Origin: Christiangramia flava JLT2011
Lineage (GTDB): Bacteria; Bacteroidota; Bacteroidia; Flavobacteriales; Flavobacteriaceae
Reading direction: 5' to 3'
NCBI RefSeq assembly: GCF_001951155.1
Contig: NZ_CP016359.1
Span: forward strand, 3,806,001-3,870,000
Length of the DNA stretch: 64,000 nt
Made by a program: the position numbers and the translations under genes. Every line of letters starts with the position of its first letter. The first letter of the stretch is position 1. Under the pieces are notes generated by a model. That model ran no database searches and was not told where the DNA came from. It was given only the letters and a program-made list of their open reading frames with translations. Positions 54,558-64,000 of the stretch are shown here, one piece after another.

Positions 54558-55124
54558 TTATTCCTTAATGCGTTCTTTGTAAGTACCTTTTTCAGTTTCG
54601 ATCTTGATCTTATCACCTTCATTGATGAACAAGGGTACGTTTACCTCAAACCCGGTTTCAACAGTTGCCGGTTTCGTCGCATTGGTCGCCGTATTTCCTT
54701 TCACTCCTGGCTCGGTATGAGTTACTTCCAGGATCACACTGGCCGGCATTTCTACTGAAAGCGGCATATTGTCTTCGGTATTGATCTGGATCGTCACCAC
54801 TTCGCCTTCTTTCAGCAATTTTGGCATATCCAGCGCATTTTCGGTCAGGCGAATCTGTGTGTAATCTTCTACATTCATAAAATGCCAGAATTCGCCATCT
54901 TCATATAAGAACTGGAATTTATGAGTTTCCACTCGAATTTCCTCGATCTTGTGTCCTGCGGAAAAAGTGTTCTCCAAAACCTTTCCGGTGGTCACACTTT
55001 TCAATTTAGTTCTCACGAAAGCAGGACCTTTTCCTGGTTTTACATGAAGGAATTCCACGATCTTATAGATGTCATGATTATAGCGGATACAAAGTCCGTT
55101 TCTGATATCACTGGTAGTAGCCAT
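54558..55124 (-). CDS. efp: Translation elongation factor P
   Basis: 188 residues, three beta-barrel domains. The tip Lys K32 in HVKPGKGPAFVR is the site modified in many bacteria, and the family signature KxxTGxVxExTFxAG is present. It relieves ribosome stalling at proline runs, such as those in the M56 protein nearby. Confidence 0.96.
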   Translation of the reverse strand: MATTSDIRNGLCIRYNHDIYKIVEFLHVKPGKGPAFVRTKLKSVTTGKVLENTFSAGHKIEEIRVETHKFQFLYEDGEFWHFMNVEDYTQIRLTENALDMPKLLKEGEVVTIQINTEDNMPLSVEMPASVILEVTHTEPGVKGNTATNATKPATVETGFEVNVPLFINEGDKIKIETEKGTYKERIKE

Positions 55125-55133
55125 TTTTTTATT

Positions 55134-55919
55134 TTAATTTGAACTGAAGTATCCTTTCATGATACCTCGTTGAGAGTTTTTAATAAATTCTAAGATTTCA
55201 TCACGTTCGGCAGTAGCCTGCATTTCAGCTTCAATAATAGCAACTGCCTGGGAATTATTATAATTTTTCTGATAAAGAATTCGGTAAATATCCTGGATCT
55301 CGCGAATTTTTTCCGTAGTAAAACCACGACGACGCAACCCGATGGAATTAATTCCTACATAGCTAAGGGGTTCACGACCGGCTTTTACAAATGGAGGAAC
55401 ATCCTTACGAACCAGTGATCCACCAGTTACAAAAGCATGCTTCCCGATGCTACAAAACTGCTGAATGGCAGCCATTCCCGCAAGTACCACATATTCACCA
55501 ACATTAATATGCCCGGCGAGGGTACTGTTATTGGAAAAGATACAGTTATCACCAACAATACAATCGTGGGCAATGTGGCAGTATGCCATGATCCAGCAGT
55601 TGTTTCCCACTACTGTTTTCATGCGATCTGTCGTCCCGCGATTGATGGTCACGCATTCACGAATGGTGGTGTTATCCCCAATGATCGTAAGTGTGTCTTC
55701 GTCGTTAAATTTTTTATCCTGAGGAACGGCGGAAATCACGGCTCCCGGGAAAATACTACAGTTTTTCCCGATTCGTGCCCCTTCCATGATTGTTACGTTG
55801 GAACCAATCCAGGTACCTTCGCCGATCACCACATTATTATGGATGGTCGCAAAAGGTTCGATCACCACATTTTTGGCGATTTTCGCACCTGGATGCACAT
55901 ATGCTAAAGGTTGGTTCAT
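55134..55919 (-). CDS. lpxA: UDP-N-acetylglucosamine acyltransferase
   Basis: 261 residues, left-handed beta-helix (IAKNVVIEPFATIHNNVVIGEGTWIG) with the catalytic His in MAYCHIAHDCIVGDN and the C-terminal helical domain (GLRRRGFTTEKIREIQDIYRILY). First step of lipid A synthesis. Five bases from lpxC/fabZ. Confidence 0.96.
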   Translation of the reverse strand: MNQPLAYVHPGAKIAKNVVIEPFATIHNNVVIGEGTWIGSNVTIMEGARIGKNCSIFPGAVISAVPQDKKFNDEDTLTIIGDNTTIRECVTINRGTTDRMKTVVGNNCWIMAYCHIAHDCIVGDNCIFSNNSTLAGHINVGEYVVLAGMAAIQQFCSIGKHAFVTGGSLVRKDVPPFVKAGREPLSYVGINSIGLRRRGFTTEKIREIQDIYRILYQKNYNNSQAVAIIEAEMQATAERDEILEFIKNSQRGIMKGYFSSN

Positions 55920-55924
55920 AATGC

Positions 55925-57325
55925 TTATTTAGATTTTACAATTTGTGCCATCAAAATGGCTTCTGTAGCGAGCTTCCCATTAACATAGGCATAGGCCTGC
56001 ATCTGGCAAATCCCTCTCCTGATTGGTGCCAGTAATTCCAGTTTGAAAATCAACGTATCCCCCGGAACCACCTGTTGCTTGAAACGCACATTATCGATCT
56101 TCATGAAATAGGTGAGGTAATTTTCAGGATCAGGAACCGATTTCAGTGCTAAAATCCCACCAGTCTGCGCCATCGCCTCTACCTGAAGTACTCCCGGCAT
56201 TACCGGTTTCCCCGGAAAATGTCCTACAAAAAACGGCTCATTCATAGTGACATTTTTCACACCAATCACATGATTTTCTGAAAGTTCGTAGATCTTGTCT
56301 ACCAACAAAAACGGACTGCGGTGTGGCAGGGTGTCCATAATGGCATTGACATCCATCAATGGAGGTTGGCTCAGATCAATCTTCGGAACATTATTGCGTT
56401 TTTCAGCTTTGATCACTTTGGAAAGTTTCTTGGCAAATTCCGTATTCACATGATGCCCCGGCTTGTTCGCGATGATCTTCCCTTTGATTCTTGTCCCTAC
56501 CAAAGCAAGGTCTCCTAAAACGTCTAACAGCTTATGACGGGCCGCTTCATTAGGATGGTGAAGGGTCAGGTTATCCAAGATCCCATTCGGTTTGACCGAA
56601 ATATTATCTTTATTAAAGGCCACGCGTAGTTTTTTCATCGTTTCCTCGCTGATCTCCTTATCTACATACACGATTGCGTTATTCAGATCACCGCCTTTTA
56701 TAAGACCGTGTTCCAGGAGCGCTTCTAATTCATGGAGAAAACTGAAGGTTCGGGAATCGGCAATTTCGCTTTTGAATTGTGACAGGGTTTCAATTGAAGC
56801 ATTTTGTGTTCCTAAAACCTTGGTTCCAAAATCTACCATCGTGGTTACCTGATATTCTTTTGCCGGCATGGCGATGATCTCGCTTCCGGTTTCTTCGTCA
56901 CGGTAGCAAATAATATCAGTTACCACAAATTCATCCCGTTGAGCATCCTGTACTTCCACTCCTGCTTTTTCCAAAGCTTCCACGAAGAATTTGGAAGAAC
57001 CATCCATAATAGGCGGTTCAGAAGCATTCAGCTCTAAAATAATATTATCGATCTCCAGTCCCACACACGCGGCAAGCACGTGTTCCGAAGTCTGGATCAT
57101 TACTCCATTTTTTTCCAGGTTGGTTCCTCTACGTGTATTCACAACATAAGAAACGTCTGCCTCAATTTCCGGATTGCCTTCCAGGTCTGTTCTTCTAAAA
57201 ACATAGCCTGAATTGGCCGCCGCAGGTTTAAAGGTTAGCTTGACCTTTTTACCGGTATGAAGTCCCACTCCTTCCAGTGAAACTTCTTCTTTAATAGTTC
57301 TTTGCATGGAACAATTCTCAGCCAT
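55925..57325 (-). CDS. lpxC/fabZ: Bifunctional LpxC deacetylase / FabZ dehydratase
   Basis: 466 residues. LpxC half: [15 protein letters not shown], zinc sites TSEHVLAA and [22 protein letters not shown]. FabZ half (from about 320): [43 protein letters not shown] with catalytic His and Glu. The fusion is characteristic of Bacteroidota and couples the committed lipid A step to acyl-ACP supply. Overlaps lpxD by 8 bases. Confidence 0.97.
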   Translation of the reverse strand: MAENCSMQRTIKEEVSLEGVGLHTGKKVKLTFKPAAANSGYVFRRTDLEGNPEIEADVSYVVNTRRGTNLEKNGVMIQTSEHVLAACVGLEIDNIILELNASEPPIMDGSSKFFVEALEKAGVEVQDAQRDEFVVTDIICYRDEETGSEIIAMPAKEYQVTTMVDFGTKVLGTQNASIETLSQFKSEIADSRTFSFLHELEALLEHGLIKGGDLNNAIVYVDKEISEETMKKLRVAFNKDNISVKPNGILDNLTLHHPNEAARHKLLDVLGDLALVGTRIKGKIIANKPGHHVNTEFAKKLSKVIKAEKRNNVPKIDLSQPPLMDVNAIMDTLPHRSPFLLVDKIYELSENHVIGVKNVTMNEPFFVGHFPGKPVMPGVLQVEAMAQTGGILALKSVPDPENYLTYFMKIDNVRFKQQVVPGDTLIFKLELLAPIRRGICQMQAYAYVNGKLATEAILMAQIVKSK

Positions 57326-58343
57326 TATTGATCTTTTTTTCCAATTTGTTTATGGTGTTCATGGTTTGCGGGAGGTTCTTAAAGTGGATGTAAGATTTAT
57401 TGTAATTGCTGTATGAAATCGCAGGGGAACCCTGTAACATTTCATCATCTTTCACATCCCGGCCTATTCCAGATTGCGCCTGGATCTTCACGCGATCGCC
57501 AATAGTAAGATGACCGGCGATGCCTACCTGACCTCCAATAAGGCAGTTTTGACCAATCTTCGTGGAACCGGCCACACCGGTTTGCGCTGCAATGGCGGTA
57601 TGCTTGCCAATTTCCACATTATGAGCGATCTGGATATGATTGTCCAGTTTCACTCCTTCGCGAATGATCGTGGAACCGAGCGTAGCCCGGTCTATGGTCG
57701 TAGCTGCTCCAATATCCACATTATCTTCAATGATCACATTGCCAATTTGCGGCACTTTGCTGTATTCACCTTTATCATCAGGACTAAAGCCAAAACCATC
57801 GGCTCCAATCACTGCACCGCTATGAATGTAAACGTTGTTACCTATCAAAGATTCGGAATAAATCTTTACGCCTGCGAAAATGACGCAATTATCACCAATT
57901 TTCACATTATCTCCTATATATACATTAGGATAAATCTTTACATTTTCGCCAATTTTGACATTGGCACCCATATATGAAAAAGCCCCAAAATAAAGCCCTT
58001 CTCCATAAGTGGCAGAACCTGAGATATAATGAGGTTCCTCGATCCCAGATTTACTGAGTTTGATTTGGTTATAATACTCGAGCAGGGTTGAAAAGGCTTT
58101 ATAAGCATCCTTTACCTTGATCAAAGTGGTATTCACGTTTTCATCTACTTCGAAATCTTTATTAATGATCGTGATCGAAGCATTGGTGGTATATAAAAAT
58201 GAGGTGTATTTCGGGTTGCTCAAAAAAGTAAGGGAGCCGGCAGAACCTTCTTCTATCTTTGCCAGCTCAGAGACTTCGGCTTCAGGATTTCCTTCTACCT
58301 CCCCGTCTAATATTTCCGCGATTTGCGCTGCTGTAAACTTCAT
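57318..58343 (-). CDS. lpxD: UDP-3-O-acylglucosamine N-acyltransferase
   Basis: 341 residues. N-terminal uridine-binding domain ([29 protein letters not shown]), hexapeptide beta-helix with [40 protein letters not shown], and the C-terminal helix [26 protein letters not shown]. Third step of lipid A synthesis; the first gene of the lpx operon. Confidence 0.96.
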   Translation of the reverse strand: MKFTAAQIAEILDGEVEGNPEAEVSELAKIEEGSAGSLTFLSNPKYTSFLYTTNASITIINKDFEVDENVNTTLIKVKDAYKAFSTLLEYYNQIKLSKSGIEEPHYISGSATYGEGLYFGAFSYMGANVKIGENVKIYPNVYIGDNVKIGDNCVIFAGVKIYSESLIGNNVYIHSGAVIGADGFGFSPDDKGEYSKVPQIGNVIIEDNVDIGAATTIDRATLGSTIIREGVKLDNHIQIAHNVEIGKHTAIAAQTGVAGSTKIGQNCLIGGQVGIAGHLTIGDRVKIQAQSGIGRDVKDDEMLQGSPAISYSNYNKSYIHFKNLPQTMNTINKLEKKINNG

Positions 58344-58348
58344 TCTGG

Positions 58349-58356
58349 CAAAAGTA
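58349..58356 (-). promoter_or_regulatory. -7-like box directly before lpxD
   Basis: TACTTTTG on the - strand matches TAnnTTTG but ends only 5 bases before the ATG; if used, the mRNA would be nearly leaderless. Confidence 0.3.
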
Positions 58357-58367
58357 AAAAAAATGCT

Positions 58368-59597
58368 TTAATCTTTAACTTTCGGATAACACATATAGTA
58401 TTTGGTCACGGTATTGGTAAGCGCTTTCAGGTTGAATTGATCTGAAACTTTTACCACATCACTAATCTTTCCATTCTTATGCAGAATATGGATGTTGTCT
58501 TTTTCACGTTTATAGGCCTGGTTTTCAATCTTACCGTCAAACACAAAATACGAAGCTTCATGTTCTGAAATTCCGTATTTCTTCTGAAGCGCCAGACTGC
58601 GTTCCTCCATTTTTTCTGCTGAAGGTTTTTTCTTCTTGATTTTGACCTTCAGCAAATCCCGGTTGATAATCATTTCACATAGGTTCTTCAGCACAAAATC
58701 CTCGCAATGCATCCATTCTTTCATTGCTGAAATCACGTCGTTATCATCCAGCCTCGCGAACATCTCCAGGGTTTTGGCATCAAAATTTTCCAGTGTGACG
58801 GGGTTATTCAGAAAAAAAGACAGCGCCGTACTGCAGTGCAGTTCTTTCCCTTCACTGATCAATTCCTTCGCTCGCTTCAAGACCCGAATGATCAATTGTT
58901 CGGCAACCAGACTGGTTTTATGCAGGTAGACCTGCCAATACATCAATCGGCGGCCTATTAAAAATTTTTCCACGGAATAAATGCCTTTTTCCTCAATTAC
59001 CAGTTGATCATCCACAACATTCAACATAGTGATCAATCGCTCGCTGTTAATATTGCCCTCCACGGCACCGGTATAAAAACTGTCGCGCTTCAGGTAATCC
59101 AGGCGGTCCATGTCAAGCTGACTGGAAATTAGCTGGTTCATGAACTTCCGGTTATAGGAGCCTTTGAAAATATCTATGGCAAGCGTTAAACTTTGGTTAA
59201 ACTTTCCGTTAAGATCCTGCATGAAAAGCAGGGAAATCGACTCGTGGTCCACTCCTTCCACCAGTGTATGTTCCATGGCATGACTAAAAGGGCCATGCCC
59301 AATATCATGCATTAGAATGGCTATTAACAGCGCCTCTTCTTCTTTTGCGGATATTTCCACGCCCTTATATCTTAGCACTCTAACAGCTTTTTGCATGAGG
59401 TGCACGCAGCCAAGAGCATGGTGAAAACGGGTGTGATGGGCACCGGGATAAACCAAATAAGAAAGTCCCATTTGGGAAATTCGGCGTAATCTTTGAAAGT
59501 AAGGGTGTTCAATGATCTTAAATATACGGTCGCTGGGAACGGTAATAAATCCGTAAATAGGATCGTTTAATATCTTGAGTTTCGATTGTGAAGCCAA
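58368..59597 (-). CDS. HD-domain phosphohydrolase (dNTPase-like)
   Basis: 409 residues. HD signatures HHALGCVHLM, IAILMHDIGHGPFSHAMEH and SQLDMDRLDYLKRD, as in SamHD1-like and YdhJ-type enzymes. It probably hydrolyses (d)NTPs. Divergent from porX across 90 bases. Confidence 0.9.
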   Translation of the reverse strand: MASQSKLKILNDPIYGFITVPSDRIFKIIEHPYFQRLRRISQMGLSYLVYPGAHHTRFHHALGCVHLMQKAVRVLRYKGVEISAKEEEALLIAILMHDIGHGPFSHAMEHTLVEGVDHESISLLFMQDLNGKFNQSLTLAIDIFKGSYNRKFMNQLISSQLDMDRLDYLKRDSFYTGAVEGNINSERLITMLNVVDDQLVIEEKGIYSVEKFLIGRRLMYWQVYLHKTSLVAEQLIIRVLKRAKELISEGKELHCSTALSFFLNNPVTLENFDAKTLEMFARLDDNDVISAMKEWMHCEDFVLKNLCEMIINRDLLKVKIKKKKPSAEKMEERSLALQKKYGISEHEASYFVFDGKIENQAYKREKDNIHILHKNGKISDVVKVSDQFNLKALTNTVTKYYMCYPKVKD

Positions 59598-59620
59598 CTA
59601 TTTGAAATTGATAATTTAAA

Positions 59621-59628
59621 CAAAGATA
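59621..59628 (-). promoter_or_regulatory. -7 promoter box for the HD gene
   Basis: TATCTTTG on the - strand, 23 bases before the ATG of the HD gene, matches TAnnTTTG. Confidence 0.45.
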
Positions 59629-59687
59629 CATATATGGAATGAGCCTGGGAAAATCCTGCTCTCCAGAACCAACTAAATAAACACAGA

Positions 59688-61238
59688 ATGAACAATATCA
59701 AGATACTTTGGGTAGATGACGAGATAGATTTACTTAAACCCCACATCATGTTCCTTGAGTCCAAAGCTTATGACGTAAGCACCTGCCGCAGCGGAACGGA
59801 AGCCATCGAACAAATAGAAAAAGAAAATTATGATATTGTCTTCCTGGATGAGAATATGCCTGGTTTAACCGGCCTCGAAACACTGGCTGAAATCAAAGAA
59901 AAGCGAGATACTCTTCCGGTTGTGATGATCACCAAAAGTGAAGAGGAGTATATAATGGAAGAAGCCATTGGCTCCAAAATTGCCGACTACCTGATCAAAC
60001 CTGTAAACCCTAAACAAATTTTACTCAGCTTAAAAAAGAATCTCGACCATTCTCGCCTGGTTTCTGAAAAGACCACTTCCAGCTACCAGCAGGAATTTCG
60101 AAAAATTGCAATGGATATGGCCCAGGTGAACACCTGGGAAGAATGGGCAGAGCTGTACCAAAAACTGGTTTACTGGGAGATCCAGCTCGAAGATATTGAG
60201 GATTCAGGAATGTTTGAGATTCTGGAATCGCAAAAACTGGAAGCTAATAATCAGTTCTTTAAATTTATTTCTAAAAATTATGAGGACTGGTTTCAGAAAG
60301 ATTCAGAACCCCCAGTGATGTCTCACACTCTTTTCAGAAAAAAGATCCTTCCGGAATTGAGCAAAGAACAGCCAACACTTTTAATCGTAGTTGATAATTT
60401 AAGGTATGACCAGTGGAAAGTGCTCGAACCAATTATCAATAATTATTATAAGAAAGAGCGCGAAGAACCTTATTACAGTATCCTGCCTACCGCCACCCAG
60501 TATGCCAGAAATGCCATTTTCTCCGGACTCATGCCTAGCGACATGGAAAAGATCTACCCGGAATACTGGAAAAATGACCCGGAAGAAGGTGGGAAAAACA
60601 ATTATGAAGCTGATTTTCTAAAAGAACAATTAAAGCGCCTGGGGCAGGATTTCAAACATGAGTATCACAAAATAAGCAGTTTAAAAGCTGGGAGAAAGCT
60701 GGTTGATAATTTCAAAACACAAAAAAACAATGATCTTACAGTTGTAGTTTACAATTTTGTAGATATGCTCTCCCACTCCAAAACCGAAATGGAGGTGATC
60801 AAAGAATTGGCTTCCAATGACAAATCTTATCGCAGTCTCACACAAAGCTGGTTTAAAAACTCTCCTTTGCTGGAAATTATTCAGAAGGCTCAACAGCTAG
60901 GATTTAAGCTTGTACTCACAACAGATCACGGTACGATTAACGTAAAGAATCCTTCCAAGGTGATTGGAGACAAGAATACCAGTTTGAATTTAAGGTATAA
61001 AACAGGAAAAAGTCTGACCTACGAAAATAAAGAAGTACTGGCTTTTGAGGATCCTAAAAAAGTGCACCTTCCTACTATTAATATGAGTAGTTCATTCATT
61101 TTCGCAAAAGAGGATTTATTCTTTGCTTACCCTAATAATTTCAACCACTATGTGAGTTATTACAAAAATACGTATCAGCATGGTGGGGTTTCATTGGAGG
61201 AAGTTGTAATCCCCTTTGTAGTCCTAAATCCAAAATAA
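59688..61238 (+). CDS. porX: PorX, T9SS response regulator with PglZ/alkaline-phosphatase-like domain
   Basis: 516 residues. REC domain with D10-D11 acidic pocket, phosphorylated D54 in VFLDENMPGL and Lys in LIKPVNP; a helical linker; then a PglZ (alkaline phosphatase superfamily) domain with metal residues in LIVVDNLRYDQW, TQYARNAIFSGLMPSD and LTTDHGT. PorX controls type IX secretion genes together with PorY; a zinc phosphodiesterase activity on oligonucleotides is reported for the family. It indicates a T9SS in the organism. Confidence 0.96.
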   Translation: MNNIKILWVDDEIDLLKPHIMFLESKAYDVSTCRSGTEAIEQIEKENYDIVFLDENMPGLTGLETLAEIKEKRDTLPVVMITKSEEEYIMEEAIGSKIADYLIKPVNPKQILLSLKKNLDHSRLVSEKTTSSYQQEFRKIAMDMAQVNTWEEWAELYQKLVYWEIQLEDIEDSGMFEILESQKLEANNQFFKFISKNYEDWFQKDSEPPVMSHTLFRKKILPELSKEQPTLLIVVDNLRYDQWKVLEPIINNYYKKEREEPYYSILPTATQYARNAIFSGLMPSDMEKIYPEYWKNDPEEGGKNNYEADFLKEQLKRLGQDFKHEYHKISSLKAGRKLVDNFKTQKNNDLTVVVYNFVDMLSHSKTEMEVIKELASNDKSYRSLTQSWFKNSPLLEIIQKAQQLGFKLVLTTDHGTINVKNPSKVIGDKNTSLNLRYKTGKSLTYENKEVLAFEDPKKVHLPTINMSSSFIFAKEDLFFAYPNNFNHYVSYYKNTYQHGGVSLEEVVIPFVVLNPK

Positions 61239-61366
61239 TCGATGAAATGCAATTATATTCGATTAAATACACTTTTCTCATTTGTATGTGTTTGAATATC
61301 AAATATTTATAGCGTCTTATCTTTTTTTTATATATCTTTATCGTCCCAAATCTGACATTTTGAACC

Positions 61367-61771
61367 ATGGAGTTAACCTATAGACTTCAAGAACTGGATA
61401 AAGCCGTTGAGCAGATTCTGCAGAACACAAAAAGTAAGACTTTACTTTTCTACGGTGAAATGGGTGCTGGCAAGACCACTTTGATCAAGAAGCTGGTAGC
61501 AGCCCTGGGAGTACAAGATCCCGTCTCCAGTCCTACGTTTTCTTTAGTAAACCATTACGAGTCAGACGAGGGCTCTGTCTTTCATTTTGATTTTTACCGA
61601 ATCGAAGATGAAACAGAAGCTTTAGACATTGGCCTGGAAGATTATTTGTCTTCCGGAGAATGGAATTTAATTGAGTGGCCGGAAAAAGTGGAGAACCTTT
61701 TGGGGGAAAACACCCAAAAACTGCACTTAAAATGGCTTTCTGAAAACACTCGAATGTTAAAGTTTTGTTAA
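61367..61771 (+). CDS. tsaE: tRNA t6A biosynthesis ATPase
   Basis: 134 residues. P-loop GEMGAGKTTL (30-39), SSPTFSLVNHY, HFDFYRIED and NLIEWPEK, all typical. Works with TsaB, TsaC and TsaD to make threonylcarbamoyladenosine in tRNA. Confidence 0.95.
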   Translation: MELTYRLQELDKAVEQILQNTKSKTLLFYGEMGAGKTTLIKKLVAALGVQDPVSSPTFSLVNHYESDEGSVFHFDFYRIEDETEALDIGLEDYLSSGEWNLIEWPEKVENLLGENTQKLHLKWLSENTRMLKFC

Positions 61772-61824
61772 GGAAATGAAAAAGACGCCAATTTGAAGTG
61801 AAAAAAAGTTTGTAAGAATTTTAT

Positions 61825-61832
61825 TACTTTTG
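61825..61832 (+). promoter_or_regulatory. -7 promoter box in the 61,772-62,053 spacer
   Basis: TACTTTTG fits TAnnTTTG. It would give a leader of about 215 bases before the 48-residue gene; that spacer (282 bases) holds no open frame of note, so a structured 5' leader is possible. Confidence 0.4.
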
Positions 61833-62053
61833 TCGTGTATATAAAAAGTGGATTAAATGTTTTTAATTCCTTAAACGATTTATAATTAATTTTAACCTAA
61901 CATATCTAAAGAATTTGATATGATTTTTGGGCCATTTTTTGGCGCGAAAAAGGCTGCAAAAGTACGACTAATGTTTTAATTAATAGGATTTTATCTTGGT
62001 ATATGTTTGTATCAGAAAACAAAACGAATTACCAATCTTAAAAACCTATAAAG

Positions 62054-62200
62054 ATGAAACTAAAAGCATTATTTTTCGCAGCCGCTATATTTGGAGCAAG
62101 TTTTTTTGTAACTACAACTTCTAATGACGATGTTCAAAAAGATCCAATCAAAAAGCAAGCGGTCGACAAAAGGACGATCAGAGTTCCTTCTGCTGGGTAG
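62054..62200 (+). CDS. 48-residue exported peptide
   Basis: ATG 62054 to TAG 62198-62200. Signal peptide MKLKALFFAAAIFGASFFVT, then an acidic/basic tail TTSNDDVQKDPIKKQ ending RTIRVPSAG. I believe peptides of this type are conserved in Flavobacteriaceae next to the alanine dehydrogenase gene (from memory, not checked). It overlaps the next gene by up to 77 bases in another frame. Confidence 0.6.
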   Translation: MKLKALFFAAAIFGASFFVTTTSNDDVQKDPIKKQAVDKRTIRVPSAG

Positions 62201-62747
62201 CATTATCGCGCTAGCAATAGCGTTTTCACCATATTTATTTTATTTATATGAGATTTTCCCAAGTACTCCTATTTGGGAAACTTCTCTTTTTACATACGAA
62301 AGTCTTTACTACGAAAATGTTCTAACTGCAGCCTGGACATATCTGGGTAAAATTGTTCCTTTACTTCTACTTCTCATTTGGTTCTTCACCTGTAAACACT
62401 GGTGGTATCACGTAATACTTATACCAGCGATCATGTACGGTTATCAGTTAACCGTTACAGTTTATGACGATTTCTATGGTGATTCTACTTATATTATGGA
62501 CACTAATGGCCTTATATATTTAGCCCCATTCTTCATTGCCATTCTCTCAATCGTCTATCTCATCAGAATTAAAATCTTTGATCGCGTATACGGTTTAGAT
62601 CTTTCTGAATTAGATGAAACCGAAGTTTCCGTATTCTCTTCAGTGTCAGATAAAGATAGAAAAGAAATTAGAGAATTTGAGGACCTCGAGGAAGAATACC
62701 AGGATGCTTCCAATATGATTCTGGAAGATTACTACCGTAAACTCTAA
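62124..62747 (+). CDS. Three-helix membrane protein, unknown
   Basis: 207 residues; ATG 62124 or 62130 (MFKKIQSK). A basic N-terminus (KSKRSTKGR) is followed by three hydrophobic segments (about 23-42, 72-105, 130-148) and an acidic cytoplasmic tail (ELDETEVSVF, EFEDLEEEYQDASNM). Family not recognised. Its 5' end overlaps the 48-residue peptide gene out of frame. Alanine dehydrogenase follows after 55 bases. Confidence 0.75.
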   Translation: MTMFKKIQSKSKRSTKGRSEFLLLGSIIALAIAFSPYLFYLYEIFPSTPIWETSLFTYESLYYENVLTAAWTYLGKIVPLLLLLIWFFTCKHWWYHVILIPAIMYGYQLTVTVYDDFYGDSTYIMDTNGLIYLAPFFIAILSIVYLIRIKIFDRVYGLDLSELDETEVSVFSSVSDKDRKEIREFEDLEEEYQDASNMILEDYYRKL

Positions 62748-62802
62748 TTTTTTCGCTTTATTTTCATAATAATTGTATTTTAACTGCTTTAAGCAGTTAG
62801 AT

Positions 62803-64000
62803 ATGGCTAAGCAGATTTCCCCCTTTACTAAAGAACAATTGATTCCACAGGAAGAGACCCTGGAAATCTATAAAAGTAAAGGCCAGCTGTTCATTGGTAT
62901 TCCCAAAGAAACCTCTTACCAGGAAAAACGAATTTGTTTAAGCCCAGACGCTGTTGCCGCCATCACTGCGCACGGTCACCGAGTGCTAATAGAATCTGAA
63001 GCCGGAAAATGGGCTCGTTTCAGCGATAAAGATTATTCTGATGCTGGTGCTGAGATCACTAAAGACACCAAAAAAGTATTTTCTTGCCCTATCATCTTAA
63101 AAATTGAACCGCCTTCGCTGGAAGAGCTGGAGTACGTTAATCCTCAAACTATTCTGATATCCGCTCTACAGATCAAAACCCAGCGCAAGGAATATTTTCA
63201 GAAACTTGCCACTAAAAGAATTACTGCTTTGGGATTTGAATTTATTCGGGATGAAGACGGAAGTTATCCTATTGTTCGGGCTTTAAGTGAAATTGCCGGA
63301 ACCGCTTCGGTTTTGATTGCTTCCGAAATCATGAGCAATCATGCAGAAGGTAACGGATTAATGTTTGGGAATATCAGCGGGGTCCCTCCTATTGAGGTGG
63401 TCATTCTCGGCGCCGGGACCGTTGGAGAATTTGCTGCTCGCTCCGCTTTAGGCCTCGGCGCGAGCATAAAGGTTTTTGATAGTTCTCTTACAAAACTTCG
63501 GAACATTCAGTCTGCTATCGGGCAAAAATTCTATACCAGCACCATTCAACCCAAAAATTTACTGAAAGCCTTGAAACGCTGTGATGCTGTTATTGGCGCA
63601 GTTCGAGGTAAAGATCGCTCTCCAGTTCTGATCACGGAGGATATGATCCGGACCATGAAACGGGGTGCCGTGGTCATTGACGTGAGCATCGACATGGGCG
63701 GTTGCGTGGAAACCAGCGAAGTGACTTCGCATGACAAACCAATTTTCACCAAGCACAATGTGATCCACTACGGTGTTCCAAATATCCCATCACGATATGC
63801 GCGTACCTCTTCCCTCTCGATTAGCAACATTTTCACACCTTACCTTTTGCATATCGCTGAAGAAGGCGGCCTGGAAAACACGCTGAGATTTGATCGTGGT
63901 TTACGGAATGGTTTGTATTTTTACCACGGAATTTTAACCAATAAGTCAATTGCAGACTGGTTCAATCTTTCCTATCGCGATATAAACCTTTTGATATTTT
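62803..64000 (+). CDS. ald: Alanine dehydrogenase, 3' end beyond window
   Basis: Open frame from ATG 62803 to the last base (399 codons), so the gene is cut by the window. IGIPKETSYQEKRICLSPDAV, catalytic Lys in ILKIEPPS, EIAGTASVLIASEIM, NAD site VVILGAGTVGEFAARSALGLGA, VIDVSIDMGGCVETSE and NIPSRYARTSS all match the AlaDH/PNT family. It converts alanine and pyruvate reversibly with NAD. The N-terminal extension of about 30 residues before IGIPKE is typical of the Bacteroidota form. Confidence 0.93.
   Translation, partial: MAKQISPFTKEQLIPQEETLEIYKSKGQLFIGIPKETSYQEKRICLSPDAVAAITAHGHRVLIESEAGKWARFSDKDYSDAGAEITKDTKKVFSCPIILKIEPPSLEELEYVNPQTILISALQIKTQRKEYFQKLATKRITALGFEFIRDEDGSYPIVRALSEIAGTASVLIASEIMSNHAEGNGLMFGNISGVPPIEVVILGAGTVGEFAARSALGLGASIKVFDSSLTKLRNIQSAIGQKFYTSTIQPKNLLKALKRCDAVIGAVRGKDRSPVLITEDMIRTMKRGAVVIDVSIDMGGCVETSEVTSHDKPIFTKHNVIHYGVPNIPSRYARTSSLSISNIFTPYLLHIAEEGGLENTLRFDRGLRNGLYFYHGILTNKSIADWFNLSYRDINLLIF

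Overview
The window is a piece of a Bacteroidota chromosome, most likely a marine-type Flavobacteriaceae close to Gramella, Salegentibacter or Zunongwangia. The support is: no Shine-Dalgarno sequences, many TAnnTTTG -7 promoter boxes, a PorX regulator of the type IX secretion system, a fused LpxC/FabZ, a single-operon histidine pathway ending in hisIE, and SusC-type carboxypeptidase-regulatory sequence. The family assignment is inference; no 16S or housekeeping marker was compared.

Region 1 (1-21,460) is an accessory island, more AT-rich than the rest, devoted mainly to copper or other soft-metal stress. A + strand block (1-14,431) carries the end of an AraC-type regulator, a DUF3347 protein, a metallo-beta-lactamase/rhodanese protein, a Met-rich exported protein, a PII-like protein, an NAD-dependent epimerase, an SPW-repeat/VKOR-like membrane protein, a multicopper oxidase, small membrane proteins, a TRASH-like metal-site protein, a SCO protein, two PH-domain (YdbS/YdbT-like) membrane proteins and a CopA-type P-type ATPase. 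A decayed copy of a heavy-metal-associated domain lies at about 9,660-9,793. A - strand block (14,871-19,782) holds a four-helix copper storage protein, a second SPW/VKOR gene broken by a frameshift in a G tract, a GH63-like glycosidase, an unknown protein and an SDR oxidoreductase. A tyrosine recombinase (20,005-21,258) and a 3' fragment of a tRNA-Arg(TCT) (21,413-21,459) mark the right end of the island (attachment site). The left end, where an intact tRNA is expected, is outside the window.

Region 2 (21,689-38,729) is chromosomal backbone of mixed content: a three-gene cluster (MATCAP/QEGLA metalloprotease, ATP-grasp ligase, aspartoacylase-like deacylase), lactonase, CorA, TruA, DUF3616, a DUF4139 protein with an inserted carboxypeptidase-regulatory domain, an S9 peptidase, a DUF6624/TPR protein, a GyrI-like protein, a DUF1853 protein, a cation diffusion facilitator, a NYN/LOTUS protein and a pirin.

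Region 3 (38,779-45,966, - strand) is a complete histidine operon hisG-D-C-B-H-A-F-IE. It is preceded by an 18-residue leader peptide with four consecutive His codons and a terminator hairpin, which is a classic attenuator.

Region 4 (46,035-53,608, - strand) carries a prohibitin-like protein, a von Willebrand A membrane protein, fabG, sucD, an M56/BlaR1-like protease with its BlaI-type repressor (two operators laid exactly on the -33 and -7 promoter boxes) and an NTF2-like protein.

Region 5 (53,616-59,597, - strand) is the lipid A block: a second LpxD, EF-P, LpxA, LpxC/FabZ, LpxD and an HD phosphohydrolase. Divergently, PorX, TsaE, a 48-residue exported peptide overlapping a membrane protein out of frame, and alanine dehydrogenase (cut by the window end) fill 59,688-64,000.
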